A stretch of 64,000 nucleotides of DNA from Mauremys mutica (GCF_020497125.1 NC_059073.1:17009225-17073224), one strand, 5' to 3'; shown: positions 20,403 through 33,062, numbered from the stretch's first letter. Numbers and translations are program-made. Notes: generated from the letters alone by a model not told the origin.

Positions 20403-21419
20403 TTAAAATGATAGAAGATATAAAAAGAGCAAAGTAGTAATCATATAGAATTGTATAAACTGAAAAATGTTAAAACAAAAATATCTGTTTTTCTCCTAGA
20501 AGAATTTCAGTCAAGTAAAGTTTAAGTTTGTGTCTTTTCCATGAAAGCAGCAAACAGAGCTGTTAAAATCTGAGTAGTATTCTGTTAAAGTTTTTTTTTC
20601 TTGTGACAATTAGAAGTATATCTATAAGACAGATCTTTTTAAGATTATTTCCATTGAATTCATTATTTTTGTAAGCCCTGCATCCTGAAGCTCTAGATGT
20701 GAAGAAGCTCTCTGCCCCATGTATGGGTTAACAGAGGGAAGTACAGCTACAGAGGAAGTTTTATTTACATAACCTTTTTACCTAGAATTCCTTCAGTGAC
20801 ATTGTGGGAACCACCCTAACTGTACAACAACTCAGATTTGGTTGGGTAGTACTACTGTATCTCAAGGACTCTGCTCAAAAATCCCATATGCCTTTCATAC
20901 CCCTCCCCTGAGGATCCTGTGGAAAGAGTTGATGCAGACTGAGAATTTCACTGCAAGAGCTGTTGCAGAAGTGACTCCTTGACATGAGAAGACACAGAGG
21001 CAGTTCATTGATGGGGTGCAAAGCAGACAGAACTCTTCAATGAAGCCACAGAAGACACTTACAGACTTGAATGAAGTTCAGTGAGGCCCTTCGCACCCAA
21101 CCACTGAATAAAGCTGAAATCACTATAGCTGGCTGGATTATGTGGTGGAGACTCCCAATGAGACCAGGCAGCACTTCCGAAGATACTGGGACAGGTCTGC
21201 CAGAGTGCATCTCAGGACTCTGGACTACACTACCCACTGACAAACAGGACATTCTCACTAGCAGTTGGGAACAGAGTAAACAGATTATTGCCATAGTTAC
21301 CATCAAGGAGGGAAGGAAGAAATAGAAGTGATTTACTTATTCATTTAGCTACATTGTTGCTGTGTTTCCCAGTTTGATTCAGAGAAGGAATCTTTCCACT
21401 CTCTTTCAAAATACTGTAG
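20403..21419. other. No feature recognised
   Basis: The frame at 21071-21325 resembles no domain I can name. Part of this stretch may be the eroded upstream region of the ancient LINE that begins to be recognisable near 21440. Confidence 0.3.
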
Positions 21420-21439
21420 TCTGACCAACACTAAAGAAA

Positions 21440-22640
21440 CACAGGATTCTTCAGTTCCAGCCAACTATCACCTTGTGTCAAAGGTCCCATTCCTGAGCAA
21501 GTTCTTAGAGAAGTCAGTAAAAAGCCAATAGCAAGGTCATCTAAATTAAGATAAAATTTTAGACCCAGGACAATTTGGTTTCAGGCCTGGACGCAGAATC
21601 AAAACTGCCTTAGTGGTACTGATGGATGATCTCTTCCTGTCAATGGATAGAGGATAGATATCCATTTTTATCATCTTGGACTTCTCTGCAGAGCCATGTT
21701 CAACCACTGTTGACCATGAGATTCTGCTGCCTCACCTGGGAGAGGTGGCAGGAGTCCAGGGTAATGCACTAAAATGGTTTTAGTCCTTCCTGGGAGGATG
21801 TTCCCAATGAGTAGTGAGGGGAAATTGCACGTCCACCACTAGACTTCTCACTTGTGGAGTTCCACAAGTATCAGATGTCTCTCTGGTGCTTTTCAACATC
21901 TACATGCAAACACTAGGTAAACTGGTCAGACAACATGGACTCAAGTGCCAGCAATATGCAGATGATACACATGCAGCCACATACGACCACACCACCATCA
22001 CCAAGATGGCCCAATGCTTGGATGAATAGCTGCTGAAGCTGAACCACAGCAAAACAGAGTTGATGTTAGTGGACATAAAGTAATCTGAAGAGCTTACTGA
22101 CATGGTGTAGTGTCTATTGGTTGAAGATACACACCCACAGTTGGTCAATTCAGTCTGTAGTCTAGGAATACTCTTTGATTTCTCACTGACACTAAGCCGT
22201 CACATAGCAGCATTTGTAAGTAACACTTTCTACCATCTCTGACTAGCTAACAGATTCTGTCCCATCCTAGTGGACAAAGACCTGGACTCAGTTATTCATG
22301 TCTTTGAAACTTTTCAGCTTGACTACAGCAATGCAATATACCTGGGTATGAATGCTTCAGCATTTAGGAAACTCCAACTAATACAGAACACTACAATACA
22401 TCATCTTAGAAATATGGGCTACCATGAACATATCAAACCTGTCCTCTGCTCTCTACGCGTGTTTCCCATAGAATTTCTTGTGTGTACAGGAGATAGAACT
22501 TTCTCTGGTGGCAGTCAAAGACTATAGAATGAACTGTTCCAAGAACCAAGGTCATAACAAACCTTACAAATTTCTGCTTCAAGTCTAAGGCACATTTATT
22601 TGGTCTTGCCTTCTCTAATAGAAACACACAGGAGCAAGTA
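21440..22640 (+). pseudogene. Ancient L2/L3-like LINE reverse transcriptase relic
   Basis: With stops ignored, the plus strand gives in order PANYHLVSKVPFLSKFLEKS, QFGFRPGRRIKTALV, a damaged LDFSAEPCSTTVDHEILL (the catalytic Asp of the A motif survives as LD), CGVPQVSDVSLVLFNIYM and CQQYADDTHAA. Further on come LVNSVCSLGILFDFSLTL and DYSNAIYLGMNASAFRKLQL with a histidine-rich end. This is the RT and C-terminal layout of L2/L3-type LINEs, distinct from both CR1 copies. Numerous stops mark it as very old; it can do nothing today. Confidence 0.75.
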
Positions 22641-22705
22641 TATTTATATATCAAAACAAAGAACCCTAAGCATAGTATAAGAACCAATAGAACTGAATAG
22701 AATTC

Positions 22706-22932
22706 TGTTTTCCCTTTCCCTCATTAAAGTTTTCCTTGTTTCATATACAGACTCAGTGCTTGTGAGTGCGAAAGTATTGCCTATTAAGAGTGCCCAGAAA
22801 AATATTCAGTGATCTCAGAAATTCTGGATAGGGACTTGAGCTCATGGTGTTTGTTAGTGTTTAAAAGGGACCCCCAGTTTGAATCTGGGCCTTGTTGATG
22901 CTGACAACACCTGGCAGAAGAGGTGCATTATA
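22706..22932 (+). mobile_element. LTR 3' fragment (family shared with 42785 and 63133)
   Basis: Contains ACAGACTCAGTGCTTGTGAG following an ATTAAAG-type polyadenylation region, then GGGACCCCCAGTTTGAATC and ending near CTGGCAGAAGAGGTGCATTA. The same order is found at 43605-43821 and, in reverse, at 63133 onwards. It represents the R/U5-like end of a retroviral-type LTR; the upstream part is absent. Confidence 0.75.
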
Positions 22933-22978
22933 ACTTCTTTACTGTTATCTCCCAGACATTTCAAACTGATATCAAAGG

Positions 22979-23235
22979 GCAGATCTACACTACCATTTAA
23001 ATTGATGTAACTTACGTCACTCAGGGGTATGAAAAAGACATCCCCGAATGATGCAAGTTAGAGTGACTTAAGCGCTGTTCACACTGGCGCTATATCAACA
23101 GGATATGCTCTCCCTCCGACATAGCTTCCGTCTCTCGCCAACAGGAGAGCGTTTTCCCATTGGCATAGAGTGTCTTCGCCAAATGTGCTACAGCGGTACA
23201 GCTGTGCTGATGTAGCGCTTCTAGTGTAGACCTGC
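22979..23235. mobile_element. 257-bp MITE, Harbinger-like ends
   Basis: Inverted ends GCAGATCTACACTA (22979-22992) and TAGTGTAGACCTGC (23222-23235) differ at one position. The interior is CpG-containing (CTCCCTCCGACATAGCTTCC) and non-coding. No clear target duplication is seen, so the superfamily rests on the TCTACACT terminus only. Confidence 0.8.
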
Positions 23236-23855
23236 ACAAATAATCCTTTATGCTACCCAAGCACAAAACTTTAATAAAAATAAGGCTTATACCTTTTCCC
23301 TTCCAATTTAGGATCCTTTAATGTAGTCCAGTTGCTTTACTTACCTATTTCTGAGGTTGGGTCTTAGAAGTAGGTTCCCCTCTTCCAGACAACTGACATG
23401 GTTGGAGACAACCTTTCAAAGAAATGGTAAAAGTCCAGAACAGGAAGCAATTCTTCTAACTCCATTTCCCATGCAAAGACAATGCCAAACATTTCTGGAA
23501 AACATGGATTAATTCACAATTCAAACAAAGATGTTATCTTAAAGTTGAAGAGAAAGAATTAATTGTTTTAGTGGCATACTAAAAAACAGCAGTTAGAGAT
23601 TTCTGTCTGTTTTCCTCTAGTTACCAATTAATGTAGCAATAGTGCAGACTGTCCTCCCAGTCCATATTTTAAAGTAATCTCAACTGATTTAAAGCAGTCA
23701 TGATAATATGTGCAAGAAAGAGTTAGAGGGCTACATGTTGTTATGGCTTATACAACAATCTGTAACCTACTAAACCCCTCTTTTTTGTCCTATGACTGCA
23801 GAAGTATTAGCAGGCCACTCTACCTTGAATGGTCCCTTAGAATATGTGCTAACTA

Positions 23856-24052
23856 CTTATGCTAAACAATCTGTTCCACCTTGCTTTTAGCTGTGATGCT
23901 CAAAGTACCTTTCCCAGACCTGAAGAAGAGCTCGAAAGCTTGTCTCTCTCACCAACAGGAGTTGGTCCAGTAAAAAAAAACAAACTACCTCACCACTTTG
24001 TCTCTCTAACATCCTGTGTCCAACACAGCTACAACTACTCTATATACAGCAT
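23856..24052 (+). mobile_element. Second-type Penelope-like 3' end
   Basis: Contains ACCTGAAGAAGAGCTC followed by GAAAGCTTGTCTCTCTC, ACCAACAGGAGTTGGTCC and the end CAACACAGCTACAACTAC. This is another turtle Penelope-type terminus. CTGAAGA and GAAA would be the hammerhead core blocks, but the stem II hairpin between them is almost entirely deleted. Confidence 0.65.
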
Positions 24053-24236
24053 ATTTTAAGTCACTTTCAAAGCCAAATACTACTTCTTAATTATAGGTTT
24101 GTGCAGTTATCGTTCAACCAAAGTTTGATACAATGAATAGGACAGTTCTAACATTAATCTGATTGTCCTCTGCTCTCATTGTTACTCTCTCTCCCTTTCC
24201 CACCACTCTTTGCATATTTTCTGTCTTTTTAGATTA

Positions 24237-25243
24237 CAGTAACTCCTCACTTAACGTTGTAGTTCTGTTCCTGAAAAATGCGACTTCAAGCAAAACGATG
24301 TTAAGTGAATCCAATTTCCCCATAAGAATTAATGTAACTAGTGGGGGTTAGGTTCCAGGGAATTTTTTTTTCACCAGACAAAAGACTATATGTGTATATA
24401 TACACACGCACACACACACACAGAGTATAAGTTTTAAACAAATTTAATACTGTACACAGCAATGATGATTGTGAAGCTAGGTTGAGGTGGTGAAGTCAGA
24501 GGGTGGGATATTTCTCAGGGAATGCCTTACTGCTAAATGATGAACTTGAACAGCTAAGCCCTCAAGGGTTAACACATTGTTGTTAATGTAGCCTCACATT
24601 CTACAAGGCAGCAGAAATGGAGGGAGGGGAGACAGCATGACAGACAGAGACACACACCCCGTGTGTGTGAGAGAGAGATGTGCATTCCTCCTTTAAGTAC
24701 ACTGACCCCATTCTAAGTACATTGCCTTTTAAGTAGATCAGCAAGTTGAGACAGCAGCTGCTGGCAGCAAGCTCCCTCCGTCCTGAGCCCTGCCATGTCC
24801 ATTTCCCTCCCCCCACCCTGCTCTTTGGAGATGGGTAAGCAGGGGGGCAGGAGCAGGGGGGAGGGGGGCACCCTGATGTTAGCCCCTTTCTTCCTCCTCC
24901 CCCCCCCATGTTGCATAGCAACTCCAAGGCAGAGGGCAGGAGCAGCACAGGGCAGTGTGGGGAGGGACAGCTGAACTCCCCAGCAATTGATAGCCTGCTG
25001 GGTGGCTGCCGCACAGGGAACTTAGTGGAGCGGGGAGCTGATGGGGGACTGCCAGTCCACCCTGGTTCCAAGCCCCCACCAGCTAGCTCCAACGGGCTGC
25101 TGTTCCTGCAAGCAGTGAACAAAGCAGGCAGCTGCCAAACAACGTTATAAGGGAATATTGCACAACTTTAAACAAGCATGTTCCCCTAATTGATCAGCAA
25201 CGTAACAACATTAACCGGGATGACTTTAAGTGAGGCGTTACTG
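24237..25243. mobile_element. 1-kb Tigger-like non-autonomous transposon
   Basis: Ends CAGTAACTCCTCACTTAACG and the inverted CAGTAACGCCTCACTTAAAG, flanked by TA on both sides (24235-24236, 25244-25245). This is the target duplication of Tc1/mariner-pogo elements. A (CA)n/(TA)n microsatellite lies near 24397-24421 and a GC-rich core at about 24740-25100. The frame at 24601-25122 (minus) has no transposase motif and is a by-product of low stop density. Confidence 0.9.
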
Positions 25244-25654
25244 TATAAACTCTTCAAGGCAGGAACATTTTTCTTCTTACAGATCTATATGGTGTTTAGT
25301 ACATTTTTACCGGTATTATAAACAAAATGGTTTATAATTTCATCTGAAGACCTTTGATATATTTTCTTGTAATTGTTGTAATTAACAATTGACTATCATT
25401 TATGCTATATAAATGTATAGTTATGATATAACCATTAATGATATAATTGAAGGATTTATTCTGGTATTTTTAAAATATATGTGCATCTGTAACCCACATT
25501 AGGAAAGTATGAGTCTTTGTTCCCCTCCAGTGACCAATGCATAGGAGGTTTAGGACTGCTACTGTTGCCAGCTGAAAGAACTGTCTTTCATGCTTTTAGC
25601 ACTGAAGGTCCCGAGTTCAAACACAGCTGTCAGTCCAGGGGGCATCCACAAGCT

Positions 25655-26175
25655 AAGACAAGGTCAACACTACAAAGTTTTTTCAGCATAGCTATATCAG
25701 TCAGGATTGCCAGCAAAACCGCCAGCATGGATGCAGCTATGCCAACAGAAGAATGATTATATCGGCATATCTTATATCAGGGATCGGCAACGGTTGGCAC
25801 GCGGCCCTCCAGGGTAAGACCCTGGCGGGCCGGGCCAGTTTGTTTAACTGCTGCGTCTGCGGGTTCGGCCGATCGCAGCTCCCACTGGCTGCAGTTCACC
25901 GCTGCAGACCAATGAGGGCTGCGGGAAACCGCAGCCAGCACATCCCTCGTCCCGCGCCGCTTCCCGCAGCCTCCATTGGCCTGGAGCGGCAAACCGCGGC
26001 CAGTGGGAGCCTCAATTGGCCGAACCTGCGGATGCAGCAAGTAAACAAACCAGCCAGGCCCACCAGGGGGCTTACCCTGGCAGGCTGCATGCCAAACGTT
26101 GCCGATCCCAGAAAAACTCCTCCTGTTAGCATATGCTGCATCTGCATTAGGAGGCTCTATATCAGTTTATCTGGA
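25655..26175. mobile_element. MITE split by a palindromic hAT MITE
   Basis: The outer sequence starts AAGGTCAACACTACAAAG, resembling the CTACACTAC termini seen elsewhere, and has CATAGCTATATCAGTCAGG inside. After the inner element it resumes at about 26112 and ends near 26175, with no clean matching terminus found. The outer call is tentative; the inner element is well supported. Confidence 0.45.
25778..26111. mobile_element. Palindromic hAT MITE, copy 1
   Basis: Inverted ends CAGGGATCGGCAACG and CGTTGCCGATCCCAG-type, with CpG-rich, largely self-complementary arms (for example CCACTGGCTGCAGTTCACCG against CGGCAAACCGCGGCCAGTGG). There is no transposase. An 8-bp target duplication is not visible, perhaps lost. 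The core matches the element at 41457-41789, but the ends differ. Confidence 0.85.
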
Positions 26176-26186
26176 TCACCAAAGCA

Positions 26187-26453
26187 CTATAGTGCTTGTA
26201 TGAGGTGAATTGAAAAATACTGTTTCTTTTATCTTTTTACAGTGCAAATATTTGTAATAAAAAATAATAATATAAAGTGAACACTGTACACTTTGTATTC
26301 TGTGTTGTGATTGAAATAATTTTAAAATGTAGAAAACATCCAAAAATATTTAAATAGTATTCTATTATTGTTCAACAGTGTGATTAAAACTGCAGTTGAT
26401 CATGACTATTTTTTATCTTGTGATTAATCAATTAATTTTTAATGGTCTATTCA
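26187..26453 (+). mobile_element. hAT terminal fragment (family of 45339)
   Basis: Matches the right arm of the hAT at 45339-47400: TATGAGGTGAATTGAAA, ACAGTGCAAATATTTGTAAT and CACTGTACACTTTGTATTC, then the TTAATCAATTAATT-rich end. It represents only the 3' end of the element. Confidence 0.8.
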
Positions 26454-26462
26454 CAGCAGAAT

Positions 26463-26575
26463 TAATTTGGGTCAGGGATTGTCTCCCACTATGTGTTTGT
26501 ATAACACCTAGGACAATGAGGCCCTAATTTTGGCTGGGGCCAATAGGCATTACTGTAATACATAACAGTATCTGT
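26463..26575 (+). repeat. L2-like LINE 3' tail relic
   Basis: GTCAGGGATTGTCTCCCAC followed by TATAACACCTAGGACAATG and GGGGCCAATAGGCATTAC is the order of an ancient L2/CR1-type 3' end. Similar tails occur near 33112, 41122 and 60950. Confidence 0.5.
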
Positions 26576-28857
26576 GTTTAAATTTAATCTGGTCCTCACT
26601 CCAGTTATAACGTTTTAACTTATCACATGTAATACACATGTATATGGAATGTTGGAATAAACAATTAAACATTTATTAACAGACACAACATAAGGATATA
26701 TGGAGATGAGTAAAGCCTTCACTGACCTTGTACCAAATTTAAGATTATGGATTAATGGTTTTTGATACTGTCCAAAATATAGAGAATATGGGCATGGCCT
26801 TATATATATGTTGACATGATTGTGGGAAAGTTAGTACTGTCTTTGTCCCAAAACCTGGAAACATTGATACACATGAAAAGTCCCATTAGTGCAATGTTGA
26901 AGATAAAGTGAATGTAGTCTACTCAAGATTGAGAGAGTTTGGTAATACAAAAGAAAACAAAAAGGAGCAAAAAAAATGTAATGGTGCCTAAGGGCTACTG
27001 TAGATTAAACAAAAATAAACCTTTTTTGGTACATATCTATGTAATATTGCTAGAAAAATGCTCTACACACTGCTGATAAAATTCTATATAGTATTTTGTC
27101 TACTGTAATATATTTAAAAATAAAAGTTTAACAAAGCAAATGCAAAAAAATTGGTAACAGAATGACAAAGTTATGCAATTAAAAATCATAATAGATCAGG
27201 AAATGCAAGAGTTAACACCCCAATCCTGAAACTAGATGCACACAGGTGCACTCCTGCATTAATTTCAGTGTGGCACCTTGAAGACAAATCATTTTGGCGA
27301 AGTTCTATGGCTGTGTTATACAGGAGATTGGATTAGATGATAGCAATGGTCTCTTCTGGCCTTGGAATCTATTACACAAGGATCTGCCTCTGTTGATATA
27401 ATTTCAAGATCAGAGCCTAAGTTTTCAACAGCTATTTCCCCTATCCACATGCACATATGGAGAATTTTTTATTCCTGTTTACCTCATTAGAATGTGTAAT
27501 TTACTGTATTAATGTTAAATTGTGTATTGTAATATACATGATATGCAATATGGTCAAGTTAACATTGCTGCTGGAACCTTTCCTTTTGCTCCTGACTTTA
27601 TGATTTTAACTCTGCAACTTTATCATTGTATTGTCTTTTTAAAAATAATTTATCATACTGTTCCTAAGTGGAGCAGTTGAATTTTTTGTCTACATATTGA
27701 TAAAATTAACACTGAATACCATACGAGAGAATTTTCCCCACTATCATGAAACTGCTTTAAGAAACATTCTGGTGCTTGTCTTAATGAAATTACAAGATGC
27801 CCAAACTATAGTTATGGTTGGGTGATGAGATCGTCTCCTTTTTATTTTTTAGTTGTGAATAAATCAAATTTCTGTTGTCCTAACTGAAGTTTTATTAAGT
27901 CAGTGACCATTTCTAAGCTTATTTTCTATCACCTGAGTATAAACCTGTAAAATGAGTTACGAAAAGTATTAGTGTGTTACAAGAAAAAATAACCTACTGA
28001 AACCAATACATTGAGTTTTACTGAAGTACTTCCAAGCAATATTTTTGTATGTATGCAACAAGTACCACTAAATAAAGAAGCTTCCCTAAAAATTGTAAAA
28101 TAATTGGCTAATATCTTAAATCCCATTCTCTTTGCAATCGTTTAAAAAAAAAATCTGACTAGCCAGTTGTCAGATAATTAGAACATAATACTTCCCCATG
28201 AAATAACTGCAGTTTTCTTAAAGAAGCTGTTAAATTTTATAGACTTTCGAATAGTTTACCCCTTATGAAGTTCAAGCAGAAGTGCAACGCTTGAAAAATA
28301 GTGGAAAAAAGTGAGCCTTTTAAATTATCTTGAGACACTACAGATATCTTTATAGCATTAGTAGTTAGTAATTGAGGCATTCATCCTGATTTCCGGCTTT
28401 GCTGTTGCAGCAAGTCCCAAAAATTAGCATAACAATCCCAAGAACAAATGGGTCCCTAGTTGCAAGTTTCTCTGCTTTTTATTTTTTCATTCATTACTGT
28501 GACTTTTGTCTGGTGTTTCGCCACAGATATTTTTTTCGCATGACAATACACATTTAGAATTCTCTTATTTTATACTTGTTTTTCTAGCAATTGAATGTGT
28601 AGCACTAATGTAAAACTAATAAAAATGCTATAAATGACACCTCTCATTAGGCTTTTTTAATGATATTTTTAAATTCTTATTTTACTTCTTGAGACCCTGC
28701 ATTATGGTTGCAAGAATAACAATTTTATGTTCTATTTTCTTCTACACTGTATGATAAAAATTTCCACAGCAGCTTGTGAAACACAATTCTAAAAATATCT
28801 AAATACATTTCTGCTTTATTTTTACACTGTATAAATAGCACAAACATAATTTTATAG
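26576..28857. other. AT-rich intergenic, one CR1 tail
   Basis: Apart from the CR1 3' fragment at 27297-27371 I see no recognisable repeat or reading frame. Confidence 0.4.
27297..27371 (+). mobile_element. CR1-type 3' end fragment
   Basis: GGAGATTGGATTAGATGATA followed by CAATGGTCTCTTCTGGCCTT and GGAATCTATT has the shape of a CR1-family 3' terminus, of a subfamily different from copies A and B. Confidence 0.7.
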
Positions 28858-28859
28858 TA

Positions 28860-31270
28860 CAGTCGAACCCATTTATCTCGACCTCGGTTAACTTGCCAAT
28901 CGTATTAAGTCGACGTTTTAGAAGTGGAACCGCCAAATTCTCTCTTTGTCTTAGCATTTTCTCATCGGTTATGTCGGTTCTTTTATGTCGTTGTACCCTA
29001 ATATTTCGAGCACGAAAGAGGGCCAAATTTGCCACTTAACGTCCGTTATCTCGATCCCCATGACCAATCGTGCGTCTTATATATTAGTATATAAATAAAA
29101 ATGATCGTACTTGGTTCACTGCGCATGTGCTGAGTTCACGTAGCACATGATCATGGTCCGTATGGTCGTTCACTCCCATGCCAGTTCACTCACTCTTGTT
29201 GATCTTGTCTGAAGGATAACATGCTGTAGCTATTCTGTTTATTTTTTCCCTTCTAAAAATGTCTGGAGGTTTTAAGAGAAAACTGGACAATCAGTCAATA
29301 GAGAAAAAGTATGAAATCATACTGCAGCTAGAAAAAGGAACAAAACCGGCAGACCTTAGTCGTCAGCATGGCATTCCAGCAAACACCATTTCAGGATGGA
29401 AAAAGAAGGCCGACGTGATAAAGCAAATGTATGAGAAGTCTGTCTTTGATCCAGCAAGAAAAAAACTTAGAGTGGCTGAGCACAAAGATGTCGACAATGC
29501 ACTGTTTCAATGGTTCACAAATACGCGAGCAACAAACCTTCCCGTCAATGGTCCCTTGCTGATGGAGAAGGCGGACATCCTTGCTGCAAAGCTAGGACAC
29601 CCTGACTTTAAAGCAAGTCAGGGGTGGCTGGATCGTTTCAAAAAGAGGCACAACATTGTCTTCAAAGCAATTTGTGGAGAGAGCGCTGCGGTTCAACAGG
29701 AACAAGTGGATTCATGGCTGAAGACTCAAATGCGCACAATTTTGGATACCTATGAGACTCGGAACATTTTTAATGCTGATGAAACTGGGGTGTTTTGGAA
29801 ATGCCTTCCAGACAAGACTATGGCATTTCGTGGGGAGGCTTGTCACGGTGGAAAAAAGTCGAAGGACCGACTTACAGTGCTAGTTGCTGCTAACATGGAT
29901 GGAAGCCAAAAACTCCCGCTCTACGTTATAGGAAAGTCCAAGAATCCCAGATGCTTTAAGCAGACCAAAGTTCTCCAATGTGATTACGATGGCCAGCCAA
30001 GCGCCTGGATCACAGGAGATCTATTCAGTGCATGGGTGAAAAAGTGGGACAGGAAGTTCCAAGCAGAGAAAAGGAAGGTGGCACTGATCGTGGACAACTG
30101 TAGAGCTCATCCGGATGTTCCTGGTCTCAAGGCCATTAAGATCTTTTACCTCCCACCTAACACAACGAGTAAGCTCCAACCAATGGACCAGGGGATAATC
30201 CAAGTGCTTAAGGTGTACTACAGGAAAATGTTGATGCGCCAATACCTGCTCCATGATGAAAAGAAGGCACAGTACACCCCTTCCCTTCTGGATGCAATGA
30301 ACTTCCTGAGATCAGCCTGGAATGACGTGAAGAAGGAAACAATCTCAAACTGCTGGATGCACTGCGTCATTCAGGATATTTCCGATGATGAGTTTCAGGC
30401 ACAGTGCCGTGCAGTCGCAGAAGAACTCGCGGAAGTGGCGGGAAAATCAAGCCTTACAGATGCTATCTTGGAAGAGGAGGCACAGGAGTTAGCCATCACT
30501 GTCCAGGAATTCCGAGATTACATAGAAATCGACAAAGACGTCGTTACTGATGGCGTGATCACCGATGAAGACATTGTATCAAGTGTGCAGTCAGCACATC
30601 TGCATGCGGCAATGACAAAGAAGATGAAGAAGATGCGGACGAAGATTTGGAACCAATTCCCTCAGCTGGTGAGGTGGTAGAAATGCTACAGAAAATTCGA
30701 CGGTATGGTTCTTTTGTAGGAGATGAAACTGTTTTAGACAGCATAAATAATATTGAAGCATTTGTTTTCAAGCAGACTGTTAAAGGCAAAAAGCAACAAA
30801 GCATTTTAGACTTTGTAAAGAAACCATAGTAACCGCGTGTACGATACTTTTCAGAGCTGTGTCAGAGTGAAATGACTCGCGAATTTAATTTTGACACTGG
30901 TTAGCTTTTTGTAAAAACGAACTACACCCCGCACGTTTTTTGTGATTTTGTGAGCGATCTTTGTGTTTGCAATGTTGGAGAATATAATAAAGGTTTGTAT
31001 CGAGAATCGACGGTGGTTTGTATTGTATACTGGTAAATCTCTGCTGTTAGTTGGTGCACATATGCCTTTTGTTGTTAGCAAACATGTATGTACATTTTTA
31101 TAGCATGCCGATCGCTTCATCTCATTTATTAACGCACATCATGTACATAAAGAAATTTCAAGCACATGTTAATATATTGCCGCCATATTGGTTTTCGTTT
31201 ATCTCGATCATCGGTTATCTCGACGCTTTTTGGCAAACCCCTAGGCCGGCAACATAACCGGGTTCAACTG
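28860..31270 (+). mobile_element. Tigger (pogo-type) DNA transposon, near intact
   Basis: Ends CAGTCGAACCC and GGGTTCAACTG are inverted repeats. The extended ends carry TTATCTCGA-type subterminal repeats on both sides. TA dinucleotides flank the element (28858-28859, 31271-31272). The 2.4-kb length and a single transposase gene inside match an autonomous Tigger. Low divergence between the ends and a nearly open gene make it one of the youngest DNA transposons here. Confidence 0.95.
29259..30829 (+). pseudogene. Tigger transposase, one frameshift from open
   Basis: The frame 29259-30680 (473 codons) and its continuation at about 30605-30829 encode a pogo/Tigger transposase. Residues 1-55 are a CENP-B/psq-type helix-turn-helix (LSRQHGIPANTISGWKKK). 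Residues about 70-135 are a second CENP-B-type domain (GWLDRFKKRHNI). Residues 165-340 are the DDE_1 catalytic core with NADETG (Asp 174), IVDNCRAH (Asp 279) and MDQGII (Asp 310), so the DDD triad is complete. An indel near 30600 shifts the acidic tail into another frame, which runs through DLEPIPSAGEVVEML to a stop at 30829 after ILDFVKKP. It cuts and pastes the element at TA sites. It is related to TIGD/jerky host genes, but the flanking repeats show a transposon, not a domesticated gene. Confidence 0.92.
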
Positions 31271-32692
31271 TAGTAACAAACATCTAAGAGCTAAGAATAA
31301 AGGTGGCAAAGTGTGAAACAAATGTGCTGATTTCATTTTGCAGTATCTAAATATTGCAACACTAAAACCATGCTGTTTTTCATATAGTGACAAATAAGAA
31401 CATGAAAGTTTCTGTATCAGAAGATATTTATAAGGCTCCAGTGGTCAACTGTACCCCTATAAATGAAAGTTTAAGTAGAAGGCATAAGTCTCACTTTATG
31501 CAGAAATACACCACAGAGTGAAATTTCTTGACTTCATTTAGGCCCCAATCCTGCAAATTAACTCCACATCAGCAGACTCCAGGACCCAAAAAGAGCCCCA
31601 AGGGGGCAGCGGTGGTGGGAAGAAGAGGTCTGCCTGGAGCTCACTTCAGGATTGATGTCTAGCATGATCAGTTCTTACCCTAAAGCATGAGGATTGATAA
31701 TCCTTGTAATTTTTTATCCTGGCTGTTTTAATTACAGAGGCTATTCTTATTAATGTAGTGTCTGATCCTTATTAATATTTATCTATCCCCAGAGGAGTGT
31801 TAAGGATTAGGTAAAGTTTGTAAAGTGCTTTGAACATGTAAGGCTCTATAAAAGTGCTAATTATTATTATTTTTTAAATTGAGCAAGTTAATTGTGTGCC
31901 TCAACTTTGCCTTCCATTAATTAAACACAAATCTGTTTACAACAGAGCAAGTTAAAAACCTTTTTAAGGCTAATTTAATGCCATCACTAAATTGAAGTTC
32001 TATCTATCCACAGAACATATACACCACAGGCAGAAAAAGTACATGATTGTCTCATGCTGATCCTTCAATATGCTTCAACCCTGAAATGGAACCACCATCA
32101 GTAGGGGAAGATCTATGTTCAAGTCCATTTAATTGTTGCACTCAGACTGCCCACAAGAATGCAAGTCGTGATATGCACACCTGTCCCAGTAGAAAAGGGT
32201 ATGAGAATACCAGAGCTTTTTGGATAAGCACTTTTTTGGGGGGAGGAGGGGTGTCTATAGAATTAAAAATAAGATAGTGTTGCATAGGAAACAAATGTAT
32301 CTGTCTATAAGATCACAGGAGTTTTCACTGTCCGCTGATTTTCATTTCAGTCACAGACTGCAATATGCTCCATGTGGGTAGAGCCCTATACCCACAGGGA
32401 GCCCCACTGAGTTTATTGGAATGGCATATAGGCACAGAGGTCTATCCACAGTGTTGTTTGTTGGAGTAGGATGCTAGAAATGAAAGCCCCTGCAATGCCA
32501 TTCCTCAACACTCAACAGGATAAATTCATCCCTAAATTCTCCATTGAGTTCTAAGATTGCATGATCTGATCAATCCATTCCCCTATATACAACTAAAGCT
32601 TTGGTCTAAACCAGCTAGAGTAGGAAAATTCAAAATTGTGGCTAACAATACAGGATGACAATATACCTTAATTTTATACCACTCAGCTAAAG

Positions 32693-32796
32693 TACTGCAG
32701 GAACCTTTTAACAGTGTGATTTTACATATACTATGCAGCCAAGCTACTGCACAAACCTGGTAATAGTGTAATTTTGCATACACTATACAGCACAAT
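32693..32796. repeat. 52-bp tandem duplication
   Basis: The unit at 32693-32744 (TACTGCAGGAACCT ... ACTATGCAGC) is repeated at 32745-32796 (TACTGCACAAACCT ... ACTATACAGC) with about ten substitutions. A more diverged third unit may precede it at 32641-32692. Confidence 0.75.
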
Positions 32797-33015
32797 TCTT
32801 AGGTGTAATTATGAGACACATTAAGGACAGAGCTTCATCTATGAACTTTCTCTTTCTTTTTGTTTCTAAATCAAAACCTTAATGGTACTTGAACAGAAGG
32901 CTTTGCAGTTTCATTTATTTTAATATTTTGTGTTACTTTAACCTATGAGAATCTGAGTATTTATATGAAACTTACATTCACACTTGAGTTAACCATACCT
33001 AAGTTAATGTCTTAG

Positions 33016-33062
33016 ACACACACACGCACACACACACACATATAGTTATATAAATATATATA
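33016..33062. repeat. CA/TA microsatellite
   Basis: An (AC)n tract interrupted by one CG, followed by an AT-rich TATA run. Confidence 0.9.

Noticed and set aside
24601..25122. 173-codon minus-strand frame
   Set aside because: Lies wholly inside a TA-flanked non-autonomous transposon and has no transposase motif.
25500..25640. Possible further tRNA-derived SINE (CCCGAGTTCAAAC as B box)
   Set aside because: Only a B-box-like motif; no convincing A box, tail or duplication.
25753..26208. 151-codon frame
   Set aside because: Lies in the palindromic hAT MITE; frames occur on both strands because of the palindrome.
28860..31270. Domesticated TIGD/jerky-like host gene
   Set aside because: Flanking terminal repeats and TA duplications, plus an unrepaired frameshift, show an ordinary transposon.
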